Assembly: GCF_943193085.1 (NCBI RefSeq)
Contig: NZ_CALPCU010000006.1
Span: forward strand, 26,251-90,250
Direction: 5' to 3'
Source: Vermiculatibacterium agrestimuris
GTDB taxonomy: Bacteria; Bacillota; Clostridia; Oscillospirales; Oscillospiraceae
DNA: 64,000 nt
Positions 26,462 through 33,545 of this stretch are shown one piece after another; position 1 is the first letter of the stretch, and the number at the start of each line of letters is the position of its first letter. Both the position numbers and the translations under genes were made by a program. A model generated the notes under the pieces. The model was not told the DNA's origin. It ran no database searches and worked only from the letters and a program-made list of their open reading frames with translations.

Positions 26462-26533
26462 CACGCGGATAACGAGTTCAATAACCGTTGTGACGAATTG
26501 GCCGTCGCCGAGAGCCAAAAGTTCAAGAAATGA
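26462..26533 (+). pseudogene. Orphan second copy of the rnhA 3' end
   Basis: The 72 bp encode the same last 23 residues as rnhA (HADNEFNNRCDELAVAESQK...) in the same orientation, ending in TGA rather than TAG. Nine of the 23 codons differ, every one at the third position and silently. This copy has the GC-ending codons typical of the genome, so it may be the original gene end that the upstream insertion displaced. Confidence 0.85.
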
Positions 26534-26538
26534 GAAAA

Positions 26539-26573
26539 AGCACCTCTGCCTTCAGAAGCAGAGGAGCTTTTTT
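26539..26573 (+). terminator. Intrinsic terminator after rnhA region
   Basis: The arms AGCACCTCTGC and GCAGAGGAGCT pair with one A-A mismatch and are followed by six T. It would end the gyrA-rnhA transcription unit and lies 6 bp after the orphan rnhA end. Confidence 0.85.
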
Positions 26574-26588
26574 GTGCGCTTTATGGGT

Positions 26589-27404
26589 TTACAGCTCTTT
26601 CGCCACGTCCTCCAAGTAGTTGGGGGAGAGATTCTCCACATCTCCGGCGTCGCAGGCCGTTGCCAGGGCGGGGTCGATGGGCAGCCGGGCGAGGACTTTC
26701 AGAGCGTGGGCGGAGGCGATCTCCTCGATATGGCTCTCACCGAAGATGAAATGCTGCTTGCCGCAGTCGGGGCAGCGGAAGTAGCTGTAGTTCTCCACAA
26801 GGCCCAGGATGGGCACCTGCATCATCTCCGCCATCTTCACCGCCTTTTCCACGATCATGCTCACCAGCTCCTGGGGGGAGGTGACCACGATGATGCCGTC
26901 CACCGGCAGGGACTGGAACACGGTCAGAGGCACATCCCCCGTTCCCGGCGGCATGTCCACGAACATGTAGTCCACGTCCCCCCACTGCACGTCGCTCCAG
27001 AACTGCTTGACGGTGCCGGCAATGAGGCTGCCCCGCCAGACAACGGGGTCGGACTCGTTGGCCACCAGCAGATTGAGGCTCATGAGCTTGACGCCAGTGC
27101 GGGTGCAGACCGGGAGAATGCCCTGGTCGTCCCCCATGGCCCGCTCGTGGACGCCGAAGGCCTTGGGGATGGAGGGGCCGGTGATGTCCGCGTCCAGGAC
27201 GGCGGCCTGCCTGCCCAGCTTCTGGACGGCGGCGGCCAGGGAGGCGGTGCAGAGGCTCTTGCCCACGCCGCCCTTGCCGGACATGACGGCAATGACCTTT
27301 TTTACGTTGGAGTTGGGGTTGGCTTTGGCCCGGAAGTCAAATTCCTCCGTGCGCTCTGCGCAGCTTTCGCCGCAGGTGGAACAATCGTGGGTACATTCTG
27401 CCAT
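26589..27404 (-). CDS. mrp: Mrp/NBP35-type Fe-S cluster carrier ATPase
   Basis: This 271-residue P-loop protein has the deviant Walker A GKGGVGKS near residue 43 and the family blocks ADITGPSIPKAFG and VDMPPGTGDVPLT. The CPDCG cysteine pair near residue 215 bridges a 4Fe-4S cluster between subunits. An additional Cys-rich N-terminus (CTHDCSTCGESC) resembles the second cluster site of Nbp35. It transfers Fe-S clusters to client proteins. It is followed downstream by the rnhA terminator and preceded by a nucleoside kinase gene, all on the minus strand. Confidence 0.9.
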   Translation of the reverse strand: MAECTHDCSTCGESCAERTEEFDFRAKANPNSNVKKVIAVMSGKGGVGKSLCTASLAAAVQKLGRQAAVLDADITGPSIPKAFGVHERAMGDDQGILPVCTRTGVKLMSLNLLVANESDPVVWRGSLIAGTVKQFWSDVQWGDVDYMFVDMPPGTGDVPLTVFQSLPVDGIIVVTSPQELVSMIVEKAVKMAEMMQVPILGLVENYSYFRCPDCGKQHFIFGESHIEEIASAHALKVLARLPIDPALATACDAGDVENLSPNYLEDVAKEL

Positions 27405-27433
27405 GGTATCCGTCTCCTTTTCCGATATCCCGG

Positions 27434-28372
27434 TTACTTATATTGATAGCTTCCCCCGCCGATGAACTCCCGGAGCAGGGAATTTTTGGCCACCAGGTCG
27501 GGGTCGATGGCCTCGAAGGCGTCAAAGGCGGCAATGAGATCCAAAAGCTCTCCCCGCCGGGCGTTCTCCTGGGGCACCGCCCGCAGGATGGGCAGGGCGT
27601 AGTTCTTCATCACCGACACCTCATAGGGCAGGGAGGAGTCAAAGATGATGTCGGCGCTGTTTTTGTAGGGGGAGATGTAGAGCTTTTCCCCCCGGCGCAC
27701 ATTGGCCCACATGGCCAGGGTCTCGCTGACGTCGGTGCCCCGGAAGTTGTAGTCCCGCACCGCCCGTCTCGTCAGGCGCATCCAGGTGCCCTTGAACTTC
27801 ACCTGTCCATCCTCCATCACATTGGAGCGGGCGGAAATATAGAGCTTGGTGGCCTCCGGATGAGGCCCGGCGATGCCGGGGCCCAGGGCGTGGATCCCCT
27901 CGAAAATGGCGATCTCGTTCTTTTCCAGCTTCAGCGGCCGGCCCCGGGCGTCATTGCGCATCTGCCGGGCGAACTCGAACTTGGGGACGATGACCTCCTC
28001 CCCCCTGGAGAGCTTGGTGAAGGTCTCGTCCAGCAGCGCCGCGTCCAGCATCTTGGGGGACTCAAAGTCAATGTCCCCCTCTGGGGTACGGGGGGCCGTC
28101 TTCCGATCCAGGGTCTTGAAGTAGTTGTCCAGCGCCACCGTATGGGTGCTGATGCCCCGCAGCTCCAGCTCTTCCTCCAGCTTTAGCGCGGTGGTGGTCT
28201 TGCCGGAGCCGGAGGGGCCGGAGAGAAGGACGATGGGACTTTTCTCCATCCGCGCCTCGATCTCGTCCGCGGCGGCGGAGATCTTCTTTTGATAGGCCCT
28301 GTCGCACTCCAGAAGGAAGGTCTCCGGATCGGCCAGAATGGCCTGGTTGATCTCGTGCAGCTGATATGCCAT
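27434..28372 (-). CDS. Uridine kinase-like nucleoside kinase (PRK family)
   Basis: The 312-residue protein has a phosphoribulokinase/uridine-kinase core with Walker A SGPSGSGKTTT near residue 50, the DNYFKT substrate-site motif near 82 and FEGIHALG near 158. An N-terminal 45-residue extension precedes the kinase core, as in the single-domain relatives of the TGS-fused kinases of Clostridia. It likely phosphorylates a nucleoside, but the substrate is not predictable. It ends 29 bp before mrp and begins two bases after the hemZ stop. Confidence 0.82.
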   Translation of the reverse strand: MAYQLHEINQAILADPETFLLECDRAYQKKISAAADEIEARMEKSPIVLLSGPSGSGKTTTALKLEEELELRGISTHTVALDNYFKTLDRKTAPRTPEGDIDFESPKMLDAALLDETFTKLSRGEEVIVPKFEFARQMRNDARGRPLKLEKNEIAIFEGIHALGPGIAGPHPEATKLYISARSNVMEDGQVKFKGTWMRLTRRAVRDYNFRGTDVSETLAMWANVRRGEKLYISPYKNSADIIFDSSLPYEVSVMKNYALPILRAVPQENARRGELLDLIAAFDAFEAIDPDLVAKNSLLREFIGGGSYQYK

Positions 28373-28374
28373 GG

Positions 28375-29898
28375 TCAGTCTCCTTTCATCTCCAGAAGGA
28401 AGGGGGTCAAAGCGGCCTTTTCCCGGCAGATCTTGTCAATGTCCCGCAGGTATTCCTGGGGATACTTGGGGTTCACCACCCGTTCCAGCTTGCCCGTGCC
28501 GGGCCACACCAGCTTGGTCACCCCGCCGCCCCCCAGGGCCAGGATGGTGTGGAGCTCTTCCATCATGGCGATGTTGTAGAGGCTTGCAAAGCCGGGCTTC
28601 GTCCAGCCCACATTTTCAAAAGAGCCGGACATGTACTTTTGCCGGTAGAGGTAGTAGGGCTCGTACCCCGCCGCCCGCAGAGCTGTCCAGGCGGCGTCCA
28701 GCATTTCCTCCACCGCCCCTCCGGTGGGGAGGGCCTTGTGCTCCTCCATAAGCCGGGAGCCCTTTTTCAGGGCCAGGGTGTGGACGGTGACATTCTCCGG
28801 GGCCATGTCCAGCACCGCTTCCAGAGAGGCGGCGAAGCCCTCAGGGCCGTCCCCCGGCAATCCGGCGATGAGATCCATGTTCACGGCGAAGTCCCCGGCG
28901 GCGCGCACCTGCGCATAGGCCCTGCGAATGTCGTCTCCCGTGTGGGGGCGGCCCATCTGGGCGAGCACGGCGTCGTCCATGGATTGGGGATTTACCGACA
29001 CCCGGTTCACCCGGTGCCGGGCCAGAACGGCCAGCTTTTCGGGCGTAATGGTGTCCGGCCGGCCCGCCTCCGCGGTGAACTCGGTGCAGCCGTCCAGGGG
29101 CAGGTGCGCTTCCATGGCGGAGAAAACGCTTTCCAGCTGCTGGGGGGACAGGGTGGTGGGGGTCCCGCCCCCCACATAGACCGTGCGGACGCTCCGCCCC
29201 GCATCCCTGAGCGCCTTGCCCAGAGCCTCCGTCTCCCGGCACAGTCCCTCCACAAAGGACTCCACCAGCGGAAGGCACTTGTCCACCGCCGCCGAGACAA
29301 AGGAGCAGTAGACACACCGGCTGGGGCAGAAGGGGATGCCCACATAGACCGAGACCTCCTCCGGCCTCAGGGCGGACTTGGCCGCCACGCTGTGTTGGGC
29401 GCAGTCCAGGGCCAGTTGGGCGCGGAGGGGGGAGACGTGATAGGTCTTTTCCAGCTCCTTTTGGGCCTGCTTTGGGGTGGCCCCGGCCCAGAGGGCGCGG
29501 GTGGGCAGCTTGGTGGGCCGTACGCCGGTGAGGCTTCCCCAGGGCAGGTCGCGGCCCAGCAGGGCGCTGCCGGCGTTATAAAAGGCCTGCTTCAACGCCC
29601 GCTGGACGGTGTGGTAGACCTCCTCCGGGGCCTCGTCCAGCTTCTCGCTGGGGAAGCGCACCACGCCGTTGTACCAGCCGTTGGCCCGAAACACCAGCGC
29701 GCACATGTTGGTCAGCTTTTTCCCCCGGTGAAGGGTGAAGACAACGGCGTTTTTTTCCTTTGCCAGGCTCTGGGGCGGCGGGTCGTCGGGATATTCCGGT
29801 TTTTCGCCGGGGAAGAGGGTGAGCATCATCTGCTCGGCGGCGTAGTGGTAACGCTCTGCGTCCCAATCCACATTGTCTGAGGTGAGCCAAAGCCTCAT
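28375..29898 (-). CDS. hemZ: HemZ-type radical SAM coproporphyrinogen dehydrogenase
   Basis: The 507-residue protein has an N-terminal domain of about 150 residues typical of HemZ, ending SLTGVRPTKLP, then a radical-SAM domain with the cluster motif CPSRCVYCSF near residue 190 and the SAM motif VYVGGGTPTTL near 245. HemZ/HemN-like enzymes act on coproporphyrinogen III under anaerobic conditions, although some HemN relatives are haem chaperones or methyltransferases. The ATG at 29898 overlaps the stop of the MBL-fold gene by four bases. Longer upstream starts would run inside that gene and are rejected. Confidence 0.87.
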   Translation of the reverse strand: MRLWLTSDNVDWDAERYHYAAEQMMLTLFPGEKPEYPDDPPPQSLAKEKNAVVFTLHRGKKLTNMCALVFRANGWYNGVVRFPSEKLDEAPEEVYHTVQRALKQAFYNAGSALLGRDLPWGSLTGVRPTKLPTRALWAGATPKQAQKELEKTYHVSPLRAQLALDCAQHSVAAKSALRPEEVSVYVGIPFCPSRCVYCSFVSAAVDKCLPLVESFVEGLCRETEALGKALRDAGRSVRTVYVGGGTPTTLSPQQLESVFSAMEAHLPLDGCTEFTAEAGRPDTITPEKLAVLARHRVNRVSVNPQSMDDAVLAQMGRPHTGDDIRRAYAQVRAAGDFAVNMDLIAGLPGDGPEGFAASLEAVLDMAPENVTVHTLALKKGSRLMEEHKALPTGGAVEEMLDAAWTALRAAGYEPYYLYRQKYMSGSFENVGWTKPGFASLYNIAMMEELHTILALGGGGVTKLVWPGTGKLERVVNPKYPQEYLRDIDKICREKAALTPFLLEMKGD

Positions 29899-30512
29899 AG
29901 CCCCGCCCCCGTGGCCTGGCGCATATAGTAGTTGCCCCTGCGCTCCTGCTCCAGGGTGGAGAAGCCTTCGTGGCCGGGGAAGACCCGGAGATCTCCCTCC
30001 AGCTCTGCCAGGCGCTTGAGGGAGGCCATCATCTCCTCGTAGCTGCCGCCGTGCAGGTCGGTGCGGCCGCACTCTCCGGCAAAGAGGGTGTCCCCGGTGA
30101 AGAGGGCGTCCTGACAGCGCAGGCACACCGAGCCTTTGGTGTGGCCGGGGGTGGAGAGCACCTCCACCTGAAGGGCGCCCAGGGGCACCACGTCCCCGTC
30201 CCGCCACAGCTTTACATTGTGGAGCCCGGCGGTGTTCTGCATGGGGAGGGAGCAGTTGGCGTCCCCGGGGTGAAGATACACCGGCAGATCGGGCAGCGCC
30301 CGCTGGAGGGCGGACACGCCGCCGATGTGGTCAAAGTGCCCGTGGGTGAGGAAGACACACCGCAGCTGCCAGCCGTTGTCCGTACACAGGCGCAGCACGC
30401 TGTCTGTTACGTCGTCCCCGGGATCAATGACCGCCGCCGCGCCGCTGCTCTCATCTGCCAGAAGGAAGCAGTTTGTGTATACGGAGGGGATATAAATGTG
30501 CTTGATATCCAT
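29895..30512 (-). CDS. MBL-fold hydrolase, glyoxalase II-like
   Basis: This 205-residue metallo-beta-lactamase-fold protein binds two metals through THGHFDHIGG near residue 60, an HPGD segment, a conserved SVC-preceding TPGHTKGS near 125 and a C-terminal PGHE. It resembles hydroxyacylglutathione hydrolases (YcbL/GloB type). Its place in a hemZ-dtd cluster is common in Clostridia but gives no substrate. Confidence 0.85.
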   Translation of the reverse strand: MDIKHIYIPSVYTNCFLLADESSGAAAVIDPGDDVTDSVLRLCTDNGWQLRCVFLTHGHFDHIGGVSALQRALPDLPVYLHPGDANCSLPMQNTAGLHNVKLWRDGDVVPLGALQVEVLSTPGHTKGSVCLRCQDALFTGDTLFAGECGRTDLHGGSYEEMMASLKRLAELEGDLRVFPGHEGFSTLEQERRGNYYMRQATGAGL

Positions 30513-30524
30513 TTTGTATTCACC

Positions 30525-30968
30525 TCACAGGGTATCTGTGTCCAGCAGAATGGTCACCGGGCCGTCGTTCTGGGAGAAGACCTGCATATCCGCGCCAAAC
30601 TCCCCGTGCTCCACATGGAAGCCCCGCGCCTCACACTGGGCCATGAACCGCTCATAGAGGGGGATGGCCAGGTCGGGCTTGGCCGCCCCGGAGAAGCCGG
30701 GCCGCCGGGACTTGCAGTCGGCAAAGAGGGTGAACTGGCTGATGACCAGCAAAGAGCCGCCCACCTGCTCCAGGTTCAGGTTCATTTTCTCGTTCTCGTC
30801 CTCAAATATGCGCAGGCCGCAGACCTTGTCCGCCAGCCTGTCGCAGGAAGCCTCGGTATCGTTGGGGCCCACGCCCAGCAAAACCAGAAAGCCGCCGTCT
30901 GTTTTGCCGTTTATTTTTCCGTCGATCTCCACCCGGGCGTTCTTTACCCGTGTCACCACCGCTCGCAT
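30525..30968 (-). CDS. dtd: D-aminoacyl-tRNA deacylase
   Basis: The 147-residue homodimeric enzyme frees D-amino acids from mischarged tRNAs. The two cross-subunit motifs are present as LLVISQFTLFAD near residue 75 and QNDGPVTILLDT near the C-terminus. The frame is open 48 codons upstream, but MRAVVTRVKNARVEID is the standard DTD start and its ATG at 30968 has an AGGA site (GCAAGGAGG) upstream. It heads the minus-strand dtd-MBL-hemZ-kinase-mrp run. Confidence 0.92.
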   Translation of the reverse strand: MRAVVTRVKNARVEIDGKINGKTDGGFLVLLGVGPNDTEASCDRLADKVCGLRIFEDENEKMNLNLEQVGGSLLVISQFTLFADCKSRRPGFSGAAKPDLAIPLYERFMAQCEARGFHVEHGEFGADMQVFSQNDGPVTILLDTDTL

Positions 30969-31063
30969 AGGGTTTCCTCCTTGCAGGATTTGAATAGAGT
31001 CAGGATAGATATGGATATTATATCTCCCCCGGCGGAAAAGGTCAACAGAAGGGGGGCGCTCTC

Positions 31064-31092
31064 TTGACAAACGAAGCCCGGCGTTATAGAAT
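31064..31092 (+). promoter_or_regulatory. Sigma-A promoter of the TPP-thiT unit
   Basis: TTGACA and TAGAAT are separated by 17 bp. The predicted start lies about 20 bases before the TPP aptamer, and no other gene lies between. Confidence 0.82.
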
Positions 31093-31119
31093 AACAGTGG
31101 CCGTAAGGACAAACTGAAT

Positions 31120-31216
31120 ACAGGGGCGCTGGACGCAAGTCCGGCTGAGATGTAAAGCGTAGATGCCGCTTTCGGTCCCTCGAACCTGATCCGGGTAATG
31201 CCGGCGTAGGAAGCGA
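31120..31216 (+). ncRNA. TPP riboswitch (THI element)
   Basis: The aptamer shows the diagnostic pieces in order: CAGGGGCGCTGG opening, CTGAGA at 31145-31150, ACCTGATCCGGGTAATGCC and GCGTAGGAA. Thiamine pyrophosphate binding should allow the downstream terminator (31245-31287) to form and shut off thiT. Confidence 0.95.
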
Positions 31217-31244
31217 TTTAGCAGACGTCTTCTGTCTCCTTTTC

Positions 31245-31287
31245 GTACCGCAATGCGCCATCCCGGTTTGCGCTTGCGGTACTTTTT
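31245..31287 (+). terminator. Riboswitch-controlled terminator before thiT
   Basis: GTACCGCAA pairs with TTGCGGTAC, with an inner GCGC/GCGC extension and one bulged T, followed by five T. Its position between the TPP aptamer and the thiT start marks it as the expression platform. Confidence 0.87.
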
Positions 31288-31305
31288 GTAAAGAGAGGCA
31301 AAATT

Positions 31306-31881
31306 ATGGAAAAGACATCTATGTCCCATGACCGCGTCCGTGCGATGGTGGAGGCCGCTTTGATGCTGGCTCTGGCCTATGCGCTGGACAACTTCGTCCC
31401 GCCCTTCTACCGCTTTCCCCAGGGCGGATCCATCGACCTGTCCATGCTCCCCATTCTGGTCTACTGCCTGCGCTGGGGCCCCAAGTGGAGCCTGAGCTGC
31501 TGCTTTGTCAACGGCGTACTCCAGTATTTCCTGGGCGGCGGCATTGCCATCTCCTGGCAGTCTATGCTGCTGGACTACGTGGTGGCATATACCCTGGTGT
31601 TCACCTGCGGCTTCGCTGCGGGGAAGAAGCTGGGCTGGCTGTGGGGGCCCATTATCGCCACGCCGGGCCGCTGGCTCAGCCTGACCCTGTCCGGAGCCCT
31701 TTTGTGGTATATGTACATGCCTGAGTCCTTCCTGGGCCTACCCATGACCAACGCCTGGGTGTATTCCGCCCTGTTCAACGGGGTGTTCTGCCTGCTGGTT
31801 CTGGCGGTGGATCTGGTGGCCCTGGGCCTGCTGCAGAGCGTGCCCGCCGTTCGCAAACAGATACTGAAGAAACAGAATTGA
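31306..31881 (+). CDS. thiT: Energy-coupled thiamine transporter ThiT
   Basis: This 191-residue membrane S-component of an ECF transporter has six predicted spans. The ThiT thiamine-site region is seen in YCLRWGPKWSLSCCFVNGVLQ and in the stretch around GGIAISWQSMLLDYVVAYT. Thiamine is imported with the shared EcfAA'T module, which is not encoded here. The TPP riboswitch directly upstream confirms the substrate. The start at 31306 has AGAGAGG upstream. Confidence 0.94.
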   Translation: MEKTSMSHDRVRAMVEAALMLALAYALDNFVPPFYRFPQGGSIDLSMLPILVYCLRWGPKWSLSCCFVNGVLQYFLGGGIAISWQSMLLDYVVAYTLVFTCGFAAGKKLGWLWGPIIATPGRWLSLTLSGALLWYMYMPESFLGLPMTNAWVYSALFNGVFCLLVLAVDLVALGLLQSVPAVRKQILKKQN

Positions 31882-31887
31882 GGATTG

Positions 31888-32709
31888 ATGCTATTGGGTA
31901 CCGGTAAATTCAGCGGCGTACTGCTGGCCACCGACTTTGACGACACCTACTTTCCCGAGTCTGGCGTCCTGCCGAGGGCCAATCTGGAAGCGGTGGAGTA
32001 CTTCAAGGCCCAGGGGGGCCTGTTCACCATCTCCACCGGCCGGGCCCACCGCACCTTCTCCCCCTTTCTGTCCATGGCCCCGGTGAATGTTCCGGTGATC
32101 CTCTCCAACGGCGCACAGCTCTATGACTTTGAAAAGGACGAGATGGTGCTGGAGACCACCCTTCCCACCACCATCGCCGCCGACCTTGCCGCCCTTGTGG
32201 AGAGGCACCCCACGGTGAGCCTGGAGGCCTACCACGGGGAAGAGGTGTACATCTGGAACCCAAACAGGTGGACACGGCACCACCTGAAAAAGGCCCGAAC
32301 CGACGCTGTGGAGTGTCCCATCCTGGAGATGCCCCAGCCCTGGGGCAAAGCGATCCTGCACCAGGACAGGGAGCTGCTCCTCCCCGCCCAGGCGGATATC
32401 CTCCGCCTCTGGCCGGAGCGGTACGAGGCCATCTTCTCCAACGCCCACATGCTGGAGCTGACCGCCAAGGGAAGCACCAAGGGGGGCATGGTGCTGGAGC
32501 TGGCCCGGCGGTTGGGGGTGGAACGGGAGCACATCTACTGCGCCGGGGACAACCAGAACGACATCCCCATGCTTGCCGTCTCCGCCGTCCCCTTTGCCCC
32601 CGCCAACTGTGCCCAGGAGGTGAAGGACTGGGGCGCTAAGCTCCTGCCGGTCTGTGAAGAGGGGGCCATCGCCGCCCTTATCGGCGAGCTGGACAGGCTA
32701 TATTCCTAA
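31888..32709 (+). CDS. HAD-superfamily (Cof-type) sugar phosphatase
   Basis: The 273-residue hydrolase has motif I DFDDTYF with the nucleophile Asp near residue 17, motif II STGR near 48, a C2-type cap, the motif III lysine in KGSTKGG and motif IV GDNQNDIPML. Cof-type proteins dephosphorylate sugar phosphates or cofactors such as FMN and PLP; the substrate here is unknown. The ATG at 31888 is preferred to a TTG one codon earlier. It follows thiT by 6 bp and probably shares its riboswitch, which weakly hints at a thiamine-phosphate link. Confidence 0.85.
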   Translation: MLLGTGKFSGVLLATDFDDTYFPESGVLPRANLEAVEYFKAQGGLFTISTGRAHRTFSPFLSMAPVNVPVILSNGAQLYDFEKDEMVLETTLPTTIAADLAALVERHPTVSLEAYHGEEVYIWNPNRWTRHHLKKARTDAVECPILEMPQPWGKAILHQDRELLLPAQADILRLWPERYEAIFSNAHMLELTAKGSTKGGMVLELARRLGVEREHIYCAGDNQNDIPMLAVSAVPFAPANCAQEVKDWGAKLLPVCEEGAIAALIGELDRLYS

Positions 32710-32714
32710 AACGA

Positions 32715-32750
32715 GCGGGCCTCCCCCCAACAGGGAGGCCCGCCCTTTTT
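32715..32750 (+). terminator. Intrinsic terminator after thiT-HAD
   Basis: GCGGGCCTCCC pairs perfectly with GGGAGGCCCGC and is followed by CCTTTTT. Confidence 0.92.
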
Positions 32751-32763
32751 GTCCACAAAACAT

Positions 32764-32792
32764 TTGCCAACGGCAGGAGAGTTTGGTATAAT
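32764..32792 (+). promoter_or_regulatory. Sigma-A promoter of aroK
   Basis: TTGCCA and TATAAT are separated by 17 bp, immediately after the previous terminator. The predicted leader to the aroK ATG is about 60 bases. Confidence 0.8.
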
Positions 32793-32858
32793 AGCCGCAA
32801 AATGGTGGCCGCCCCCGACCGGGCGGGATGAGAGGGAAAAAGCGAGGGGGCAGAGAGC

Positions 32859-33356
32859 ATGAACGTCAGTCTCATCGGTATGCCGGGGGCGGGGAAGTCC
32901 ACCGTGGGCGTTCTTCTGGCCAAGCGGCTGGGCTACGGCTTCCTGGATACCGACCTGCTCCTGCAGCGCCAGGAGGGGGCCCTTCTGCAGACGATCCTCG
33001 ACCGCCTGGGCAACGAGCAGTTTCTGGACACCGAGGCGGAGGTCATCGCCGCCCTGGACTGCCGCAATACCGTCATCGCCCCCGGGGGCTCCGTCGTGCT
33101 CCGGGAGCTGGGGGCCAAGCGGCTCAAGGAGCTGGGGCCCGTCATTTTCCTGGACTTGCCCTGCGAGGCGGTGGCGCGCCGGCTGGGCAATCTGGCCACC
33201 CGGGGGGTGACCCTGGCTCCGGGCCAGACCCTGCGGGAGCTTTACGACTACCGCCGGCCCTTCTACCAGAAATACGCCGACTTTACCGTGAACGCCGACC
33301 AGCCTTATGTTGAGGACACGGTGGAGCTGGCGCTGGCTGTGCTGCGGCAGTTGTAA
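32859..33356 (+). CDS. aroK: Shikimate kinase
   Basis: The 165-residue P-loop kinase phosphorylates shikimate at O3 in aromatic amino acid synthesis. Walker A is GMPGAGKST near residue 8, the shikimate-binding DTD motif is at FLDTDLL near 31, and PGGSV near 76 corresponds to the GGG loop. The lid sequence (LATRGVTLAPG) is unlike the usual R.RPLL lid, so it belongs to a divergent branch common in Clostridia. No other aro gene is adjacent. Confidence 0.86.
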   Translation: MNVSLIGMPGAGKSTVGVLLAKRLGYGFLDTDLLLQRQEGALLQTILDRLGNEQFLDTEAEVIAALDCRNTVIAPGGSVVLRELGAKRLKELGPVIFLDLPCEAVARRLGNLATRGVTLAPGQTLRELYDYRRPFYQKYADFTVNADQPYVEDTVELALAVLRQL

Positions 33357-33379
33357 AATTTTCCGAAACGTGGTATACT
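33351..33379 (+). promoter_or_regulatory. Sigma-A promoter of the DEAD-box helicase gene
   Basis: TTGTAA, which overlaps the aroK stop, and TATACT are separated by 17 bp. The transcript would carry a leader of about 160 bases. Confidence 0.7.
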
Positions 33380-33385
33380 GTATTC

Positions 33386-33530
33386 ACCGATAGTCTCACG
33401 GCGCAGCCGTGTTTGGCCCCCTCCAGCGGAAGGAGGGGCCCGGCGGGAAACGCCGCTATAAATTTCCGCTCCTCCGCTCCGGGACGCACAGCTGTGCGCC
33501 CCCGCTTTGCCGTGGGTGGAAGGATCGACA
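33386..33530 (+). repeat. Hairpin-rich leader of the helicase gene
   Basis: Four hairpins follow one another: CACGGC/GCCGTG, GGCCCCCTCC/GGAGGGGCC, CGGCG/CGCCG and the palindrome GCACAGCTGTGC. Style and composition match the hairpin elements downstream of rnhA and yitT. As part of the helicase 5' leader it could be a substrate for autoregulation by the helicase. No open frame of note is present. Confidence 0.5.
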
Positions 33531-33545
33531 AAAAGGAACGTTTTT

